64,000 bases of DNA from Neodontobutis hainanensis (Eukaryota; Chordata; Actinopteri; Gobiiformes; Odontobutidae): NCBI GenBank assembly GCA_024349245.1, contig JALDNG010000007.1:4611501-4675500 (forward strand), given 5' to 3'. Position 1 is the stretch's first letter. Every line of letters starts with the position of its first letter. A program made the position numbers and the translations under genes. The notes below the pieces were generated by a model that worked only from the letters and a program-made list of their open reading frames with translations, made no database searches and was not told where the DNA came from. Positions 1-25,500 of the stretch are shown in pieces.

Positions 1-3000
1 GTTTACGCCGCTGTCATTTACAAGGCAAACAAGAACGCAGTCGGGATGCACGCTCTTTATTGGGTATTTTGTGCTCTGTGGTTTGTGGTAATATTGTAAA
101 TGGCACTTCAGCTTTATGGTTACAATGTCTTGCAGAAACATAGCCGAGGCTACTTGCATAATATGGCTTATTTAGCTGTGTGCATAAGGAATATCTGACA
201 AAACACAAACTACTTACTTTACGTCTGTCAAATTTTGTCTATTTGTGTAACTAACAGAACAAAATTGGGGTTCAATAGCCAGAGAACTGGCTATGATTAC
301 TTAAATGTCACTAATAGTGTAAAAAGTGGCAGCCGAAACTAGTGATAGTATGAAGTCAAAATGCAGTGATTTATTGAAACTTGGACCATGACAAGACATC
401 TCTAATTGTATTAAATGTTGAACAGAAGTAACACAACATACTGGTCACATTGTGATAGAGGTTGCTTAATTCTGGAAAATAATTATTTGTACTATGACCA
501 CATTTTTCCTGTTGGGACTCTTTCAATAAAGGTCCCAGTTCTTGAGGTCTTGAGGCCAAAAGAAAAGTTGGTGACGCACCCCTTGCCTGTAGCCTGTTGT
601 TATGGTAACGGTTGGCAGTGAAATGGCCTTTCACTAGAAAAAGCACACAACCCCCATCTCTTCCTCAGGCCAGACGCCCCCCTTTCTTTAGCCAGAGACA
701 CAGTGCGGACCAAGCAGCTCCTGTCCTCCTGACAGGACGCTCACTGATGGATAGAGGCGATGCTGCACCTGGCACCGCCTGAGTTATAGTTTTGATTACA
801 GGTTCAACAGTTCTCTAAGATTTATATATCTGCAGAGGAAATGAAACCAGTCTGCATTAACTAAAACTTATTTGTGTTTCTCAACAATGAAATCTTGGCT
901 CTGCCCCTTATAGCCCCCTCTGTATCTAGGTGGCTCCAGCAGAGTGAAAAATGCTTGGAATTTGCAAACCCAAGACTTTGGGCCTCAAGTTGTTCAGTTT
1001 TTTTTCTTTAGCCTGGTATGTAAAGCTCTCTGTCTACAGTCTGGGCCTGAGTTCAGAGGTGCATACAGGTCTATAGTAAGGTACCACCCTTTTGAGCTTT
1101 GATTCAACTCAAATGAATGGCACCTTTGTCTATTAGTTTAATCCACTGTGCTTCATGTGGCCTTTTACAGTGTTGTGCATACTGCTGCATATTCACTGAT
1201 CAAACACTAACAGGCAGATGAGGTAAGCTGGTTAATTTAAGCTGAGCAAATGAAATCAAGATCGGAAGCAGGACGAGGAAATGATTCCATCACTCTCAGT
1301 TGAACAGAATACATTTGTGACTTTGAGAGATGACTATCTGTGTTCTGTCACCAAATCTCAGTTGGACTCACTATGGACTCATTTACACACACAAATTTGC
1401 CCATTGACATTTAACAAATCATATTTGCATTTAAACAGCCAAATGTCTGATGATCCATATTGTTCTTTGTAAGATAAAGTGTTGAACTCAAACCCTGAGC
1501 TTTGTCAGCGTTTCAGCAGCGTGTTCAAATGGTCTATGACTCATCAAATACGGTAAAAGCAGTGGCTTTGCCGCAATTTGGCTGTACATGTTCTTGTGAT
1601 AATAGTGCTTAGTTTGATCAAATTATTTTAGTGACCTATTAAGTTTCGTTTGTTTTACAAAACAATAAAGAAACATGTATTTAGTCTCAGAACGTATGTG
1701 AGAAAGTGGCAATAGAAGCTTGCCAAACATTTAAGAGATGCAATGCAGACAGATCCTTTTTTACACAGCTTCTTTCTTTCAAATAGGCTCTTTGTATCCC
1801 ACTGGACACTGGACTCTGTCTCAAGATCATAATTTCACTTGCATCTTTATCTTCCTTTTGTTGTGGTCATCCTCCCATGTCTTAGTCAGAAATAGATTTG
1901 GCAGTCTCAGGGAAATGCACCATATGGCTGTAATCCTCCCCCAGGTCATCTTCAACAAACCAGTGTGCAGAACCCCTCTCTAATCTCATTTAAAACATTT
2001 GTACCAGCAAACTTTATTTTCTATAGATTTAGGTTTCTAATAATCTTTTGACAATTTTATCCTAACAATCACATTTAAGATATTTGATTATAAAATAAAG
2101 TTAAGTTATACTGTCATACATTAGAATTTTGGATAGTTTACAATATTGTGTTTAATTTAGCGAAAGCAGGGTGGTTTCTGGTACAATATTACACCTCAGT
2201 AAGTCACTTATAAGTCACTTATTTACATATAGTGCTTTTAAAATAGTCTGGTTTGTCCCAACAAATCAAGTAAGCAACACAAAAAGTGATAAAACATTTT
2301 TCTTTAGTCCATTTGTCTAAAATGTTAGCCAGCTTTGTTAGTTTAATGTGTGGAACTAAGCAGGGGTAAGAACACATTTTATCTTTCTTACTGTGTTTAT
2401 TTGCATACTTGTAAGACTTCTAAACCAAATATAGGAAAAAAGTACACATTTCCTCTCATGCAACGAAAGCTTTGAATATGTGACTTCCTCCATTGAATCA
2501 CAAATATCCAACGGGCAGTCTCATCCGTCCTGTTTTGTAGATGATATGACTTAAGTGGCTCAGCAGTCATAGTAAGTCCTTCTTCTGCACAAGCCAACTG
2601 TGAATAGTAGTGTCCTTGTGATGGGTTTTAGGATTCCTTTCCGCTTGCCTCAGACTGCATAATGCAGTCAGTTTAGTCATCAGAGGGAGAGAGCATGTTT
2701 TGGTCTTCCCTTCACAGTTCGCATTTAGTTTAACAGTGTGCATAATAATTCTTCTGTCTCAAAAACAAGGTGGAGGCTTAGGCTGATACAGTGCAGTCTT
2801 TGGGTGTTAACGTGTTTGTAACTGTGCTGTGATTAAATGTTTAGGGGTTTTATTCTAATAATTCATTCTGGCACTACACTTGATTTGACTAGGATCATAG
2901 ACAAAAAACATTTTAACATCTTGTTCCCACTCCTTGTTTTATAATGAAATATACTTAGAGACCTTCCCTGAAAACATGGCTGGACCAGCTGCTTCTATTT

Positions 3001-3182
3001 TTGTACTGTTTAAGCTTGTTTGTCTTTTTTCCACTGTGGGGCAAATATTAGATTCTGTTTTTCCACTGAAAGACATGTGCTTTACTATAGCTATTGTTAC
3101 ACTGAGGTGTGGACCTAAAGAAGACAGACTATCACCATGGTGTTGGCTCATGGCAATGTTAATGTCTATCACTTTTTACTGC

Positions 3183-3476
3183 TGAGTCCCGTTAGGGGTC
3201 CCGTGTGACTGGAGCATATCCCAGCAGCTTAAGCCCTTAGGCGGGGTACACCCTGGACAATGACTAGTTAGTCGCATGTCATATAAACAAACTTTAGATT
3301 TGCCAATTAACCTATACATGCATGTCTTTGGGTTTGGGCGGTGGGAGGAAGTACCCGGAGAGAACCCACAGTAACACGGGGAGGACATGTAGACTCCTCA
3401 CAGAAAGGCCGGAGTTGGCCAAGGATGTTCGAGTTGCCTGGGATTTTAACTCATGACCACTCTGCCACTGTGCATC
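3183..3476. repeat. Degenerate interspersed repeat, same family as 39502-39628
   Basis: The stretch contains a 'cccgttaggggtc...gtgactggagc' block, a 'ggcggggtacaccctggaca' block, 'gttagtcgcatgtc', and later 'cacggggaggacatgtagac'. These blocks are characteristic of a very common teleost interspersed repeat. The first part matches the element at 39502-39628 closely. This copy is longer, decayed and has no obvious target-site duplication. I do not assign its class with certainty. Confidence 0.65.
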
Positions 3477-3808
3477 CTCTGTCAATGTCAATAAATGTTA
3501 AATGAAGGGTTTATATGGGGGTCCATGGGTTGGGAGAGGAGAGTGGGATAGTGTGACAACTTGTGAACAGCAATGACCTAAGCAGAAATATAAAGTAAAT
3601 AGTAATAAGAGCAAAGTCAGACAGAGGCAGAAGATAGAAACTCAGTGTCATACTTCCCCAGCGTCTAGACCTAAAGCAGCTAATCTTATCTGTATGACCT
3701 GACCATTAGCCTTATAAAAAATAAAAGAGAAGAGGGAAGTCTTTCTTTTGATCAAGAAAGGACATACAGTGCCCACTTGGCGTCTGGTGACATCCCTCAC
3801 AACTGACT

Positions 3809-3830
3809 CACACACACACACACACACACA
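3809..3830. repeat. (CA)n microsatellite
   Basis: About eleven uninterrupted CA units, read directly from the sequence. It lies in the presumed clathrin intron 1. Confidence 0.9.
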
Positions 3831-4467
3831 ATATTCTCAACCACATTCACTTCATTTGGCTCATTTGGCCTATGATGACCCAAATTTCCCCCACACGTAG
3901 CCCCCACACATCCACCTCCACACACACACTCTCCTTACACCTTACAAATACACAGGAATACAAAGACAACATTTTCAAATGAGTAAACTTGCTTCAATGA
4001 AACCTCAAAAAACCCTGAAAGTAGCATTTTGTGCCTCATAAGAAAGCCTACAGGAATAATATCTCTGATCAAACATTTAGGAAATGAGTGTGAATCAAAT
4101 GAAAAACACAAAAAACTGTTTCCCGGTATTTTCAAGGTAGAGGTTTAGATTTAGTATTTGGGGAAAAGCATTATAATATGTCAGGATTACAATAAATCAA
4201 ATATGGGTGGTTATAATGGGAGTCAATGGGATCAAATCGGACCCGAGGGTAAGGAGTGTTGGTAAAATGCATATCTCCTAATCTAAACACCTTGCAACAG
4301 AGGTGTTCATGGAATTTTGGAAATACTGATAAAAAAAACTAATCCTGGTCTAATCCTGGTCTCATACAATTCTTTAAACTGACTGAGATATGTAGATTCA
4401 AAAAAATAAAATAGGCAGAATATACACGTTTGGGCCCAAAGGTGCCTCAAGAATTAATGATGCCCAA

Positions 4468-4684
4468 TTACATTTACATTTATTCATTTAGCTGACACTT
4501 TTATCCAAAGCAACTTACATTGTAATACAGTAATTACCAGTGTTACAGCCACTAGAGGCAAGGTGGGTTAAGTGTCTTGCCCAAGGACACAACGACAGTA
4601 TGAACTGTGGGGAGAGTGAGAATCGAACCGCCTACCTTCCGGTTGAAGGACGACCGCTCTACCCACTGAGCTACTGCTGCCCCC
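4468..4684 (-). mobile_element. tRNA-derived SINE, V-SINE-like
   Basis: Read on the minus strand, the element begins at 4684 with a tRNA-like head. It has an A-box-like 'TAGCTCAGTGGGTAGAGCGG' and a B-box-like 'GGTTCGATTC' with the usual spacing of a pol III internal promoter. A central block 'TGTCCTTGGGCAAGACACTT' follows. The tail is 'GCTTTGGATAAAAGTGTCAG' followed by short AT-rich repeat units (TAAATG type). This head-body-tail order is typical of fish tRNA-derived SINEs mobilised by L2-like LINEs. It ends 91 bp before clathrin exon 2. It is not a functional tRNA gene, because the cloverleaf is imperfect and fused to SINE body sequence. Confidence 0.8.
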
Positions 4685-4775
4685 AGTTATACTCAAAAAG
4701 TTATAACAAATTCTCAGATTAATTTCACCAAATGAATAAAGGATTAATTGTTTGTTTGCTTTGTTTTTGATGCAG

Positions 4776-17172
<12,397 letters not shown>

Positions 17173-18180
17173 ATGTCTGACTGTCTTTACTGTCTGTAAA
17201 GACACACAAACATACACTGACTCATGCTTCTGCTGTTCATATTCAACCTGTTGCTGCATGGACGTCCCTGAACTTTGCCTCTTTATTCATCACCTGGAAA
17301 ACTTCCCAAAATGCTCTACTTATGTTCATCAAACCTGAAAGAGAATCAGCTTTTCAGTGATTCACCCTCTCTTTCTCCACTGTATACCTTCTCCACTCGG
17401 ACGTTTAAATTTTATCACTAGACTGCAGTGCATGAAGTTAAAGACATAAAAAAGCCACTTTGCTGTATTTGTGTCTCATCTAGACTCTTTCAAGAAAACT
17501 CAGCACTGAAAATGAAGAGACTATTACTGAGGAATTAAGGGCATTGTGTTACTCTTCCTTCCTCATCGCACTGTTACGGCCTTATATACAGTACACTCAT
17601 GACGGAAACGGCCTCATTTTTTTGCGTGTTTGTGTCTTTTGTTTTATTTTGTGACTGTCATGCTCTAACAGTTTCTGTGCAATAGTTTTGTTTGACTTTT
17701 CTTAACAGGTACACATTTTTCAGTTGTTGAACACTGACACTTGTTTTTGAGGTTATGATACTGGTCACTTGTGATAAACGTGTCTTACATGTTTGGTAGC
17801 CTCTATTTAAAGCCTCTTGGGATGGGATCCCACACCTTTAAAAACCTCTTTGACAACTCAGAGGATATAAATCTATATATTGTTCAGAAATGCAGGGTGA
17901 TTGAAGGAATCAAGGGAAGTAATTCTTTGCTGTAGTTGTGCATGTGCTGCCAAACTAGAATGCTGTAATCAGGAGCACAATTTTCATTTTACACTCAAGT
18001 ATACCAAGTAATGTTGTGTTTGATGAAGCAGCGCAGCCACACTGAAAAAATGTACCACAAGGGAATATTAGTTCACAAACTGGCAACTCTGGTACAAAAA
18101 TAATCATTATTGTACTGAACACAATGTATAATTTAATATTATTATGCCTAACTAATAAACTGAATTCAAATAATATAGTG
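17173..18180 (+). other. cltcl1: cltcl1 3' UTR with polyadenylation signal
   Basis: About 1 kb follows the TAG stop with no coding exon. A canonical AATAAA stands at 18154-18159, so the mRNA probably ends about 15-25 bp later. No repeats stand out. The 3' UTR extent is inferred from this signal only. Confidence 0.6.
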
Positions 18181-19377
18181 TATCATATATTGTCTAGTTT
18201 GTTATTGTAGACTTAAAAGCATAATCATTTTTGTAAAATAAATAAATAAAATACAAAAGGTTGTTAATAAATAAGCATTAGAAGAGGTTGGATGATTGTT
18301 TACTTCCAGTTCTGTCCACAAGTCCTGTATGATACTCTCGGTGTTGCTGTGGATCTGTGCATAAAGAGCAAAAGCCTGAACTATGCAATCATTTAACTCT
18401 ATGCCCAAGTCATGCCTACCAACCAAAAGAGAATTAGAGAGTGCTTTTTATGTAATTTTCAATCGCTATAATAACATTAGGCCTATTCTGTCAACTGAAA
18501 ACTTATTTTTACCGAAGTCTTTAAGAGTATAGCTTTGATTGTAAAATAATGTTGTCTGATAGGTTAGGCTGTATGGATAATGTTAACATGGTAAAATATT
18601 GGCCTACATTTTGACTGATGGGAATAGATTGTGGTGTTGGAAGGGTCCTTTCCTGACTCAAGCCCTTCCCCTTTATTGCATCCTTGACTGGACTGACATT
18701 TAGTAAGCCAGCCTTTTGCCAAAACCTGATTGATGGTTTCTTTCTCAGTGAGAGCAGGAGCAGCGTTTTGTTAGGGGTGGGTGTGGTTGCAATGCGGGGT
18801 TATTGCTGCCCGCTGACGGGAAAACACCAATGATTTTGCTCACCTAACAGGATTTCTCTCTCTTTTCATGGCTGGAGTGCATTTACATGTTAATAGCGAC
18901 AAAAAGGCAGAGAGAAGACGCTCCACTCTTTTATACTGCAGGACAACACAACGTATCCAGAGGGTTCCGATATATAAACACACTACTTCTGACCTCCCCG
19001 TGTCAAACAGCAGTTTCTAGATTTAAGTTTACCCGCTGAAACGCAAACGAACCTCCAGACAGGGTAAAGCCACAGACCACTCCTAGTCCGCCTTTTGCTT
19101 CCGCTTTGCGTCGCGTTCAGACACAAAACTGTCGCGATACAGGGTTGCTATAGAGACAAGTATCAGATATTGGACAAATAAGATCCCAACTTCCTCTTTT
19201 GACAGTGTCCGCCCATTGTCAACACCGAGTGAGTGACGCGTCAGAGATCATCCCGGAGCGCACAAAGCCGCGCGTGTGTCACTCCGCTGCCTCACAAAAC
19301 TAAACTAAACTACACAATCAAATAGACAACTCAAGCAGGAGCGCTTCAAGAGTGAGTTTAATTCTATTCCTGCAACC
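18181..19377 (+). promoter_or_regulatory. slc25a1: Intergenic spacer and presumed slc25a1 promoter
   Basis: The left half is AT-rich with no recognisable gene. From about 19020 the sequence becomes clearly richer in C, G and CpG (e.g. gcgtcgcgttc, gtgacgcgtc, agccgcgcgtg), as for a housekeeping promoter and 5' UTR leading into the ATG at 19378. A TATA-like 'tatataaa' occurs near 18970-18977. Which start site is used cannot be told from sequence. Confidence 0.5.
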
Positions 19378-22300
19378 ATGCATGAAGGAAGAGGCGCTTT
19401 TGTGAGTCCTTTCCACAGACCGCGGTGTCTGGCAGCTGCGGCTCCGGCGGGGAAAGCCAAGTTGACGCACCCGGGCAAGGCTATTCTGGCTGGTAAGTTT
19501 TTAGTTATGTGTGCTTCAACGAAAAACAGAGTAGATGCAACGAGTGAAAAGGTGTTACAGCTAAATGACTGCAGAGTTTTGATAGTAAAATTAATGGTGT
19601 TTAAGGTTAGAGGTTCCAGGACTTTATAGGTCTAGAAAGTAAATGTAGCCTAAATAATAGTTCTGAGAAATATCACCTTCACGAGCTACAGTTTGAAGCA
19701 ACAGATACAGCTGCATTTAAAATACAGTTAAATATGTTTAAGTAAATTAACTTGTTTTTGGCAGTTAATTCAGATCTGCATGCATCTAATTTATGGATAA
19801 CCTTTAATGCACTTACACAAAACAAGTCCATTCATAAAGCTCTTTGGGGAAATCAAAATTATAGCATTTATCAACAGAATCATTTCAAATATGTTGCCTT
19901 GTGCTGGGGTTGAAGAGTATTGTGTATGTTTGTATTTTATATTTTATATTCACATTGGTGTGGTGTTCAATATTTTATTAGGATTTTAAATAGCATGCAC
20001 AATAGCTAGGGGCTTCTGTGATTTCTTCTTATTAACAAATATTGTTACACTAATTAAATGTATTTTTAGAATGACAAATGACAGAACTGTTGTTTGCATT
20101 ATTGATCCATTTAGGTTCATTACCTTAAAGCTGGGGTAGGCAGTAATCATCACAGTGCCTTTTCTATGTTGAGGTTCAGCAAACCCATCTTAATTACATT
20201 TTTTTTAATCATGGCATGTTAACTATTAATAATAAAAGTGTGACTGATGAATGCTTTATAACAAAGAGAGTCATCTGCCGGTCTGGTTTATGCCTGTTTA
20301 TTTGAATCCTATAAATGTAATCCCACTCAGAAGCTGCCTGCTTGTCTCTGAAGCATACACACATCATGTGGCAGTGATTAGGTGCTAACCTCCTGTTGAT
20401 GCTCTGCTGTTATGGGCTCATGCTGGTATCTGGCGTCACTCACTTGATTTCAAGTCTGTGTTTTGGCAACACTTCCATACTAAATATTTTATTGTCCTGT
20501 ATGAATTCCTCTTGATTGAGGGCTGAAATTGAAGTCAGCTATTGGCATGTCACAATTAAAAAAGGCCACAACATAAGAGGGATCAAAAGAAAATACAATA
20601 CAATGGTACAAGAGTAATCTGGCTGTGAGTTGAGGGTGCATAAATGTGACTGTGGTGAGAAATTCCCTTCCCCCTTCAGTCCCAGTAACAGCCTGATTGA
20701 CTGGATATTGCCCCATGTTGCTTTGCTCTTCCTTGTGCAGTGTCGACTGGTTGGTCTTTAGCCTGTCTGTCCAGTTCTGTGACAGCACCGCCTCACCCTC
20801 GGACTCCTCCCATCCACACAGTCAAAAGTATAGGTCTTTCTGTCTCCTTAGGAAAACAGAAATGAGTGGTTACAGTAGTGTGCAGTGCTCTAGGATGACT
20901 CAACCATTGATGAGCTATGTTGAGGCTTGACATCATTCATCAAAGGATGGCACTTATAAATAAAGCTCTGCAGTAGCCGACGTGTATTATGTAAATAAAT
21001 GTGTTGTGTCTCATACAGGACTGCAAACAGGCTTGCTGTTCCGTATTTAAATAAAGTAAGCCCATGGTTTGGCCTACAGTTAACCATGTTGTTACAACTT
21101 ACACAAAGTAGATACCCAAATTAATGCAGTTGCAGCAAAAGGCCCTGCTGCTTTATAATGTATCAGTTTTCAAAAGATTCAGTAGATTATCTCAGCAGAA
21201 CAGTTGTGCTGGTTTAGTGGAAATGATAACAATGTAATAAAGCAAATGCAACATACAATACTCCGAATTATTCCGAGCAAAAGGTTATCTTGTGTTTAGT
21301 AATGACATTTTTATTATTATTTTTTTTTGCAGTATTTTCCTAAAATAGTTATCTTCAGTTGCATTATATGTAATTGCAGATGACTAATTTTACACTATTG
21401 CAGTATATTGTCTATTTAAGTAGTGACGTCACCATGTCACTTGAGAGTGCACGCCTGAAGGCTTTAAAGTAGACAAAGCAAAAAGTAGAAGAAGGTCAGA
21501 GCATAATGGCCCTTAAAGGCCACAGACATGTTTACATTATGAAGCTTTTAGTGGTCTATGAGTCTGCAGCTAGAACTCAAAAGAAAGGGCAGTGTTCTCA
21601 GTGAGTCCTCAAGGGTAAGATCAAAATGGATCTCACACTTGATTTGTGGTTTGCTATATGTTTTTATTTTACTTTTTCTTAGGTTTTAAGGAAATATCAA
21701 TCAGTAACTTGCTTAAAGTCCAATCAATTATGATTTGGCTGTTCACATTTTGTTACTAAACTTTGATTCTGATTTAGATATTAACACGTTTGTTGAAATG
21801 GCCTGAATCTGACCTGGTTTGGTCTGTTCAGACTAAAATGAATTTGGCTTTCTTTTTTCAAGTTCAGAAGGCTCATCACAGCGAGTGTCGACTCCCTGTT
21901 CCCCCACTTCACTTCCACGCTCACAGTCCACGCCCTGCCTCAATGCTGCTGGCAGGCCCTGCAGAAATACAGGCTACATCATAAATCACACTGCACTTTC
22001 CACTTCCTTCTGGACAAGCCAGAGTCACAGCCTCTCAGCCACAACACACTAAACACCACCGTGTCTTTTTACTTGAGATTTTAGTTATGAATTTACTTGA
22101 CTTGTTCTTCAATGAAAGATAATTAAATATAATCATTATAATATAGCAAATATATACAAAAGAACAGCAGATTTTTATTTTAAGTAATACCTCCAATTAT
22201 CTGAAGTATTTAACATTTGTAGTTTCTCATGTTCCTTTTTTCTGATGTTTTCATCACTTGGTATTGCAACATCAACCACAAAGGCTTTTCTCTGTTGTTT

Positions 22301-22430
22301 GTCCACCACCACAATGTCTGACATGAGCTTCCATGTTGTGGAGAGACAGGTTATTGGCCGATAGTTGGATGGGACTGTTAACAATTTTTTACTGGATAAC
22401 AATTGTATGTCCTTCGGTAAGCCATAACAT

Positions 22431-22500
<70 letters not shown>

Positions 22501-25500
22501 TGTATATCAGCTATTTGTATACAGATATTATAGATTATTCTGATGATTAAGATCCTGTGTATCATTAGGGAGTGTTGTTAAGGACAGACATAGATTAATT
22601 ATTCCTTTTATCTGCGGCACAAAGTAAACAGATTTATTATGAGTGTATTAATATGACTTGTCGTGTTTGAAGTACATCCTTTGTCCTTTGGCTATGTCCT
22701 CCACCAGGACTGCAGATATCCACACTGTCCTGCTTCCTGCACATTATTCCATTATTTACATGAAAGAAAAGATGCACAGTAGATTTGATGCGTAGAATCA
22801 CTTTGGTGATTACTAAATTCAACACAAATATGAGGCTGTTTTGAAGGTACGAAGCTATACAAACATGTCTCTACTCATTAATAGCGACAGCCTGAGATTG
22901 TAGAGTTTCTGAGAGGAGCAGATGTGTTGGTTGCTCATTAAACTAAAGTGTTACTCCCCTTCAGCTGGTCTCCTCCGTGAGCCTCCACATGCCCACACTG
23001 TTTGGTCTGAGCCCTTCATCTGCAAAAGTAATTTTTAGGTAAGATTCTTTGCTGAGATCTAGTTTACTGTTGACTTTCAAAGGAAAGATATTGATTTATT
23101 TCAAGTCAAACAGGCTTGTGGTTTTATGGTGAAAAAGGCCAGCTAGGCGTTATCAGTAATTGGTTAGCTTTCTAATAAATAACAAAAAAACAAGACCAAA
23201 AGCTTAAAAGTGGTTTTAAAAGCTTTTAGTGGTTCCTAAGTAAAGATGGAGGACATCAAGTTTAACTTTATGGTTCAATTTCTTTTCAATTCAATTAATT
23301 CTAGATCAAGCAGGTATTACTCTTTACTAATACCTGCATTTTACAGTTGCGTCTTGCTGACATGGCAGGTAATATGATTTATCATAATTTATTAAATGGT
23401 TGTTTCTGTATATAAAAAAAACAAAAACAGAATACAACTCTAGATTTGGCTTTCTGCTGTTTCAAATAAAGAAGATTAAAACTGTAAATCTACTCAGAAA
23501 TCCTATACGTACATGATAAATAAAACAGATGATCCATGCTCCAAATACCTGTGCAATGTTATTTTCTCTTCCTGTAATAGCAAATGTCAGATACGCTTGT
23601 GGAAGGATTGATTTTATGACACAGTAGAAAAGCGTAGATGGCAATAAGAAGAAAGTGGAGCCAAGAGAAAAATTAGGAAAGTGAGAACGGAGCTGACACT
23701 GGAAATAAAGATTAATGGCCATTCCGCTCATAACCCATGTTTGGCAGCTTTTCCGGAGTCATTCAGAGTGTCATCTTTAAGTGGGTGTGTTGCCTCATAG
23801 GGGACTGCAGAATGGGCCACAAGACAAACAAGCTATGTCAGTCGGTACCTGATGAGGATTGATCGGCTGTTTGTCTGTGCTGCTGCCTGGGTTATTTGTG
23901 TCGCCTATAACAAATGAACTTTGCTTGTTGTTTTTTTACTCAGACACACTGACCCACTGAAGCTGGTAGGCTTTAATAGAGCACTGCATAGATCTTCTGT
24001 GATTTATGTTAGCTCTCAGCTGGCCTGAAAGCACTTCAGAAACAGCGGTAGTGGTTGTGGCAGTGCTGTTTGAGTGGTTTTAGAATCTAATGACAGGATT
24101 TGGTTAATGATATGTCATATATAGTACTCAAAAATAAACAATAATTACAATCATCTCTACACTTCTTCATCTATTGGACAAGCAGTTTTATTTATATTTT
24201 GGCTAAAAGCATCAGTGTGGGCCTAAAAATAAAATTCCATGTAAATTCAGATTTATTCCCATACACACTGATTTTGATCTAAAATACTCTTTTTCAGATC
24301 TAGCCATAAACCTGACTAATTTCTAATTATATTTTATACTGGTAATGGCTGATAAAAAACAGTATAGAGCAATACATCTGTGGCAATAAATAGTGGAGAT
24401 GCAAAACAAGTGTAAGAAAAAGTGTATAAAAGTGTATGACTCCTAAGTAAAAGCTATTTTGCCTTATTGATTTCTTTTATTAAATTAAGGGCAAGCATGC
24501 AGATAAAGAGGCTTTTAAGGCTTTCCAACAAATGAGGCTTTGAGGAAATGGCTACTATCCAACATCCCAACAGCAGGGCATTTCTAAAGTTATGTGTATG
24601 GATTGAAAGAAAAATGATGACCATCCACTTAGCAGCTCTGTTGTTCTGTTGTAAAAGAGAAACTAACCATGCCTTCATTCAGAGATATTTAGACTATTAT
24701 TTTATCTTATAATAATACCACTTGTTCAGAAAATAAATGTTAAATGCTTATTTAAGATTAACACTTCTTATGTGTCTTCCACACAGTGTGGATTGATGTT
24801 TCATTGACTTAATGGAGGGTCTTGGCCTGGAAATGGAGCCCCTCTCCTTAATTAATGTTAGCTTCGATGTCTCTGCTTCCCTCCGTGACCCCTCTGTACA
24901 GGGCATTTTCTGAGTGTGTGAGCACTTGTCCTGTGTTCATTGGGTCATCGCTGACTGAACGCAGTAGAAACACCTATGACATTAAGCTGCATGAGCCAAC
25001 TCTCAAGAAAACTGTTTCTTGTCTGTCACTTCATCTCCTTTCTATTGCAGTCCAGCCGGGTTTTGCAGGAAGAGCTAATTTATCTTTGACCAACTTGTCA
25101 TTCTTCCCTTACCTCCACATTCATTTATGGAGCCTGTAATGATGCATGATGTAATGACACTGCCTTAATTCAGAAGGAAAATTGGGCTCTAAATCAGGCA
25201 GCCATTAGGGAGTGGCTTAGATGGACCTATTATGTTAAGTCTGGAACAATGTGTACACACGTATATTGTTGGAAAACCAACATAGTTTATTTGTAATAGT
25301 AATAGTTTGTTTGTAATAGTAATAGTGCTATTGTCATTTTGACCCTAATTGAATTTGTGGACTGATTTTCAAACAATCAACTCTCAGCACATTAATGCAA
25401 CCTTCTTCTTATTGCTCTTTCTCCACTGAACTTTGCTTGTTGTGTGTTTCAGGTGGAATAGCAGGTGGCATAGAGATCTGCATTACTTTCCCCACTGAGT

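Larger units (their letters stand above)
1..4775 (+). other. cltcl1: Upstream part of cltcl1, probably its intron 1; no coding exon recognised
   Basis: The first recognisable clathrin exon begins at 4776 with the residues that follow the short first coding exon of vertebrate clathrin heavy chains (about 14 residues). I looked for that first exon here and did not find it, so it probably lies left of the window and this stretch is the 3' part of intron 1. It holds a degenerate high-copy repeat (3183-3476), a CA microsatellite (3809-3830) and a tRNA-derived SINE (4468-4684). Short open frames here show no family resemblance. Otherwise I see nothing. Confidence 0.6.
19493..25452 (+). other. slc25a1: Large intron 1 of slc25a1
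   Basis: A 5.96-kb intron with GTAAGT donor at 19493 and a TTTCAG acceptor ending at 25452. It contains a retrotransposon coding fragment (22190-22402) and an AT microsatellite (22433-22499). A duplicated 21-bp unit with 'gtaatagtaatag' occurs near 25270-25330. I recognise no additional exon. Confidence 0.8.

Noticed and set aside
4601..4684. Possible functional tRNA gene on the minus strand
   Set aside because: A and B boxes are present, but the stems are imperfect and the sequence continues into SINE body and tail, so it is a SINE head.
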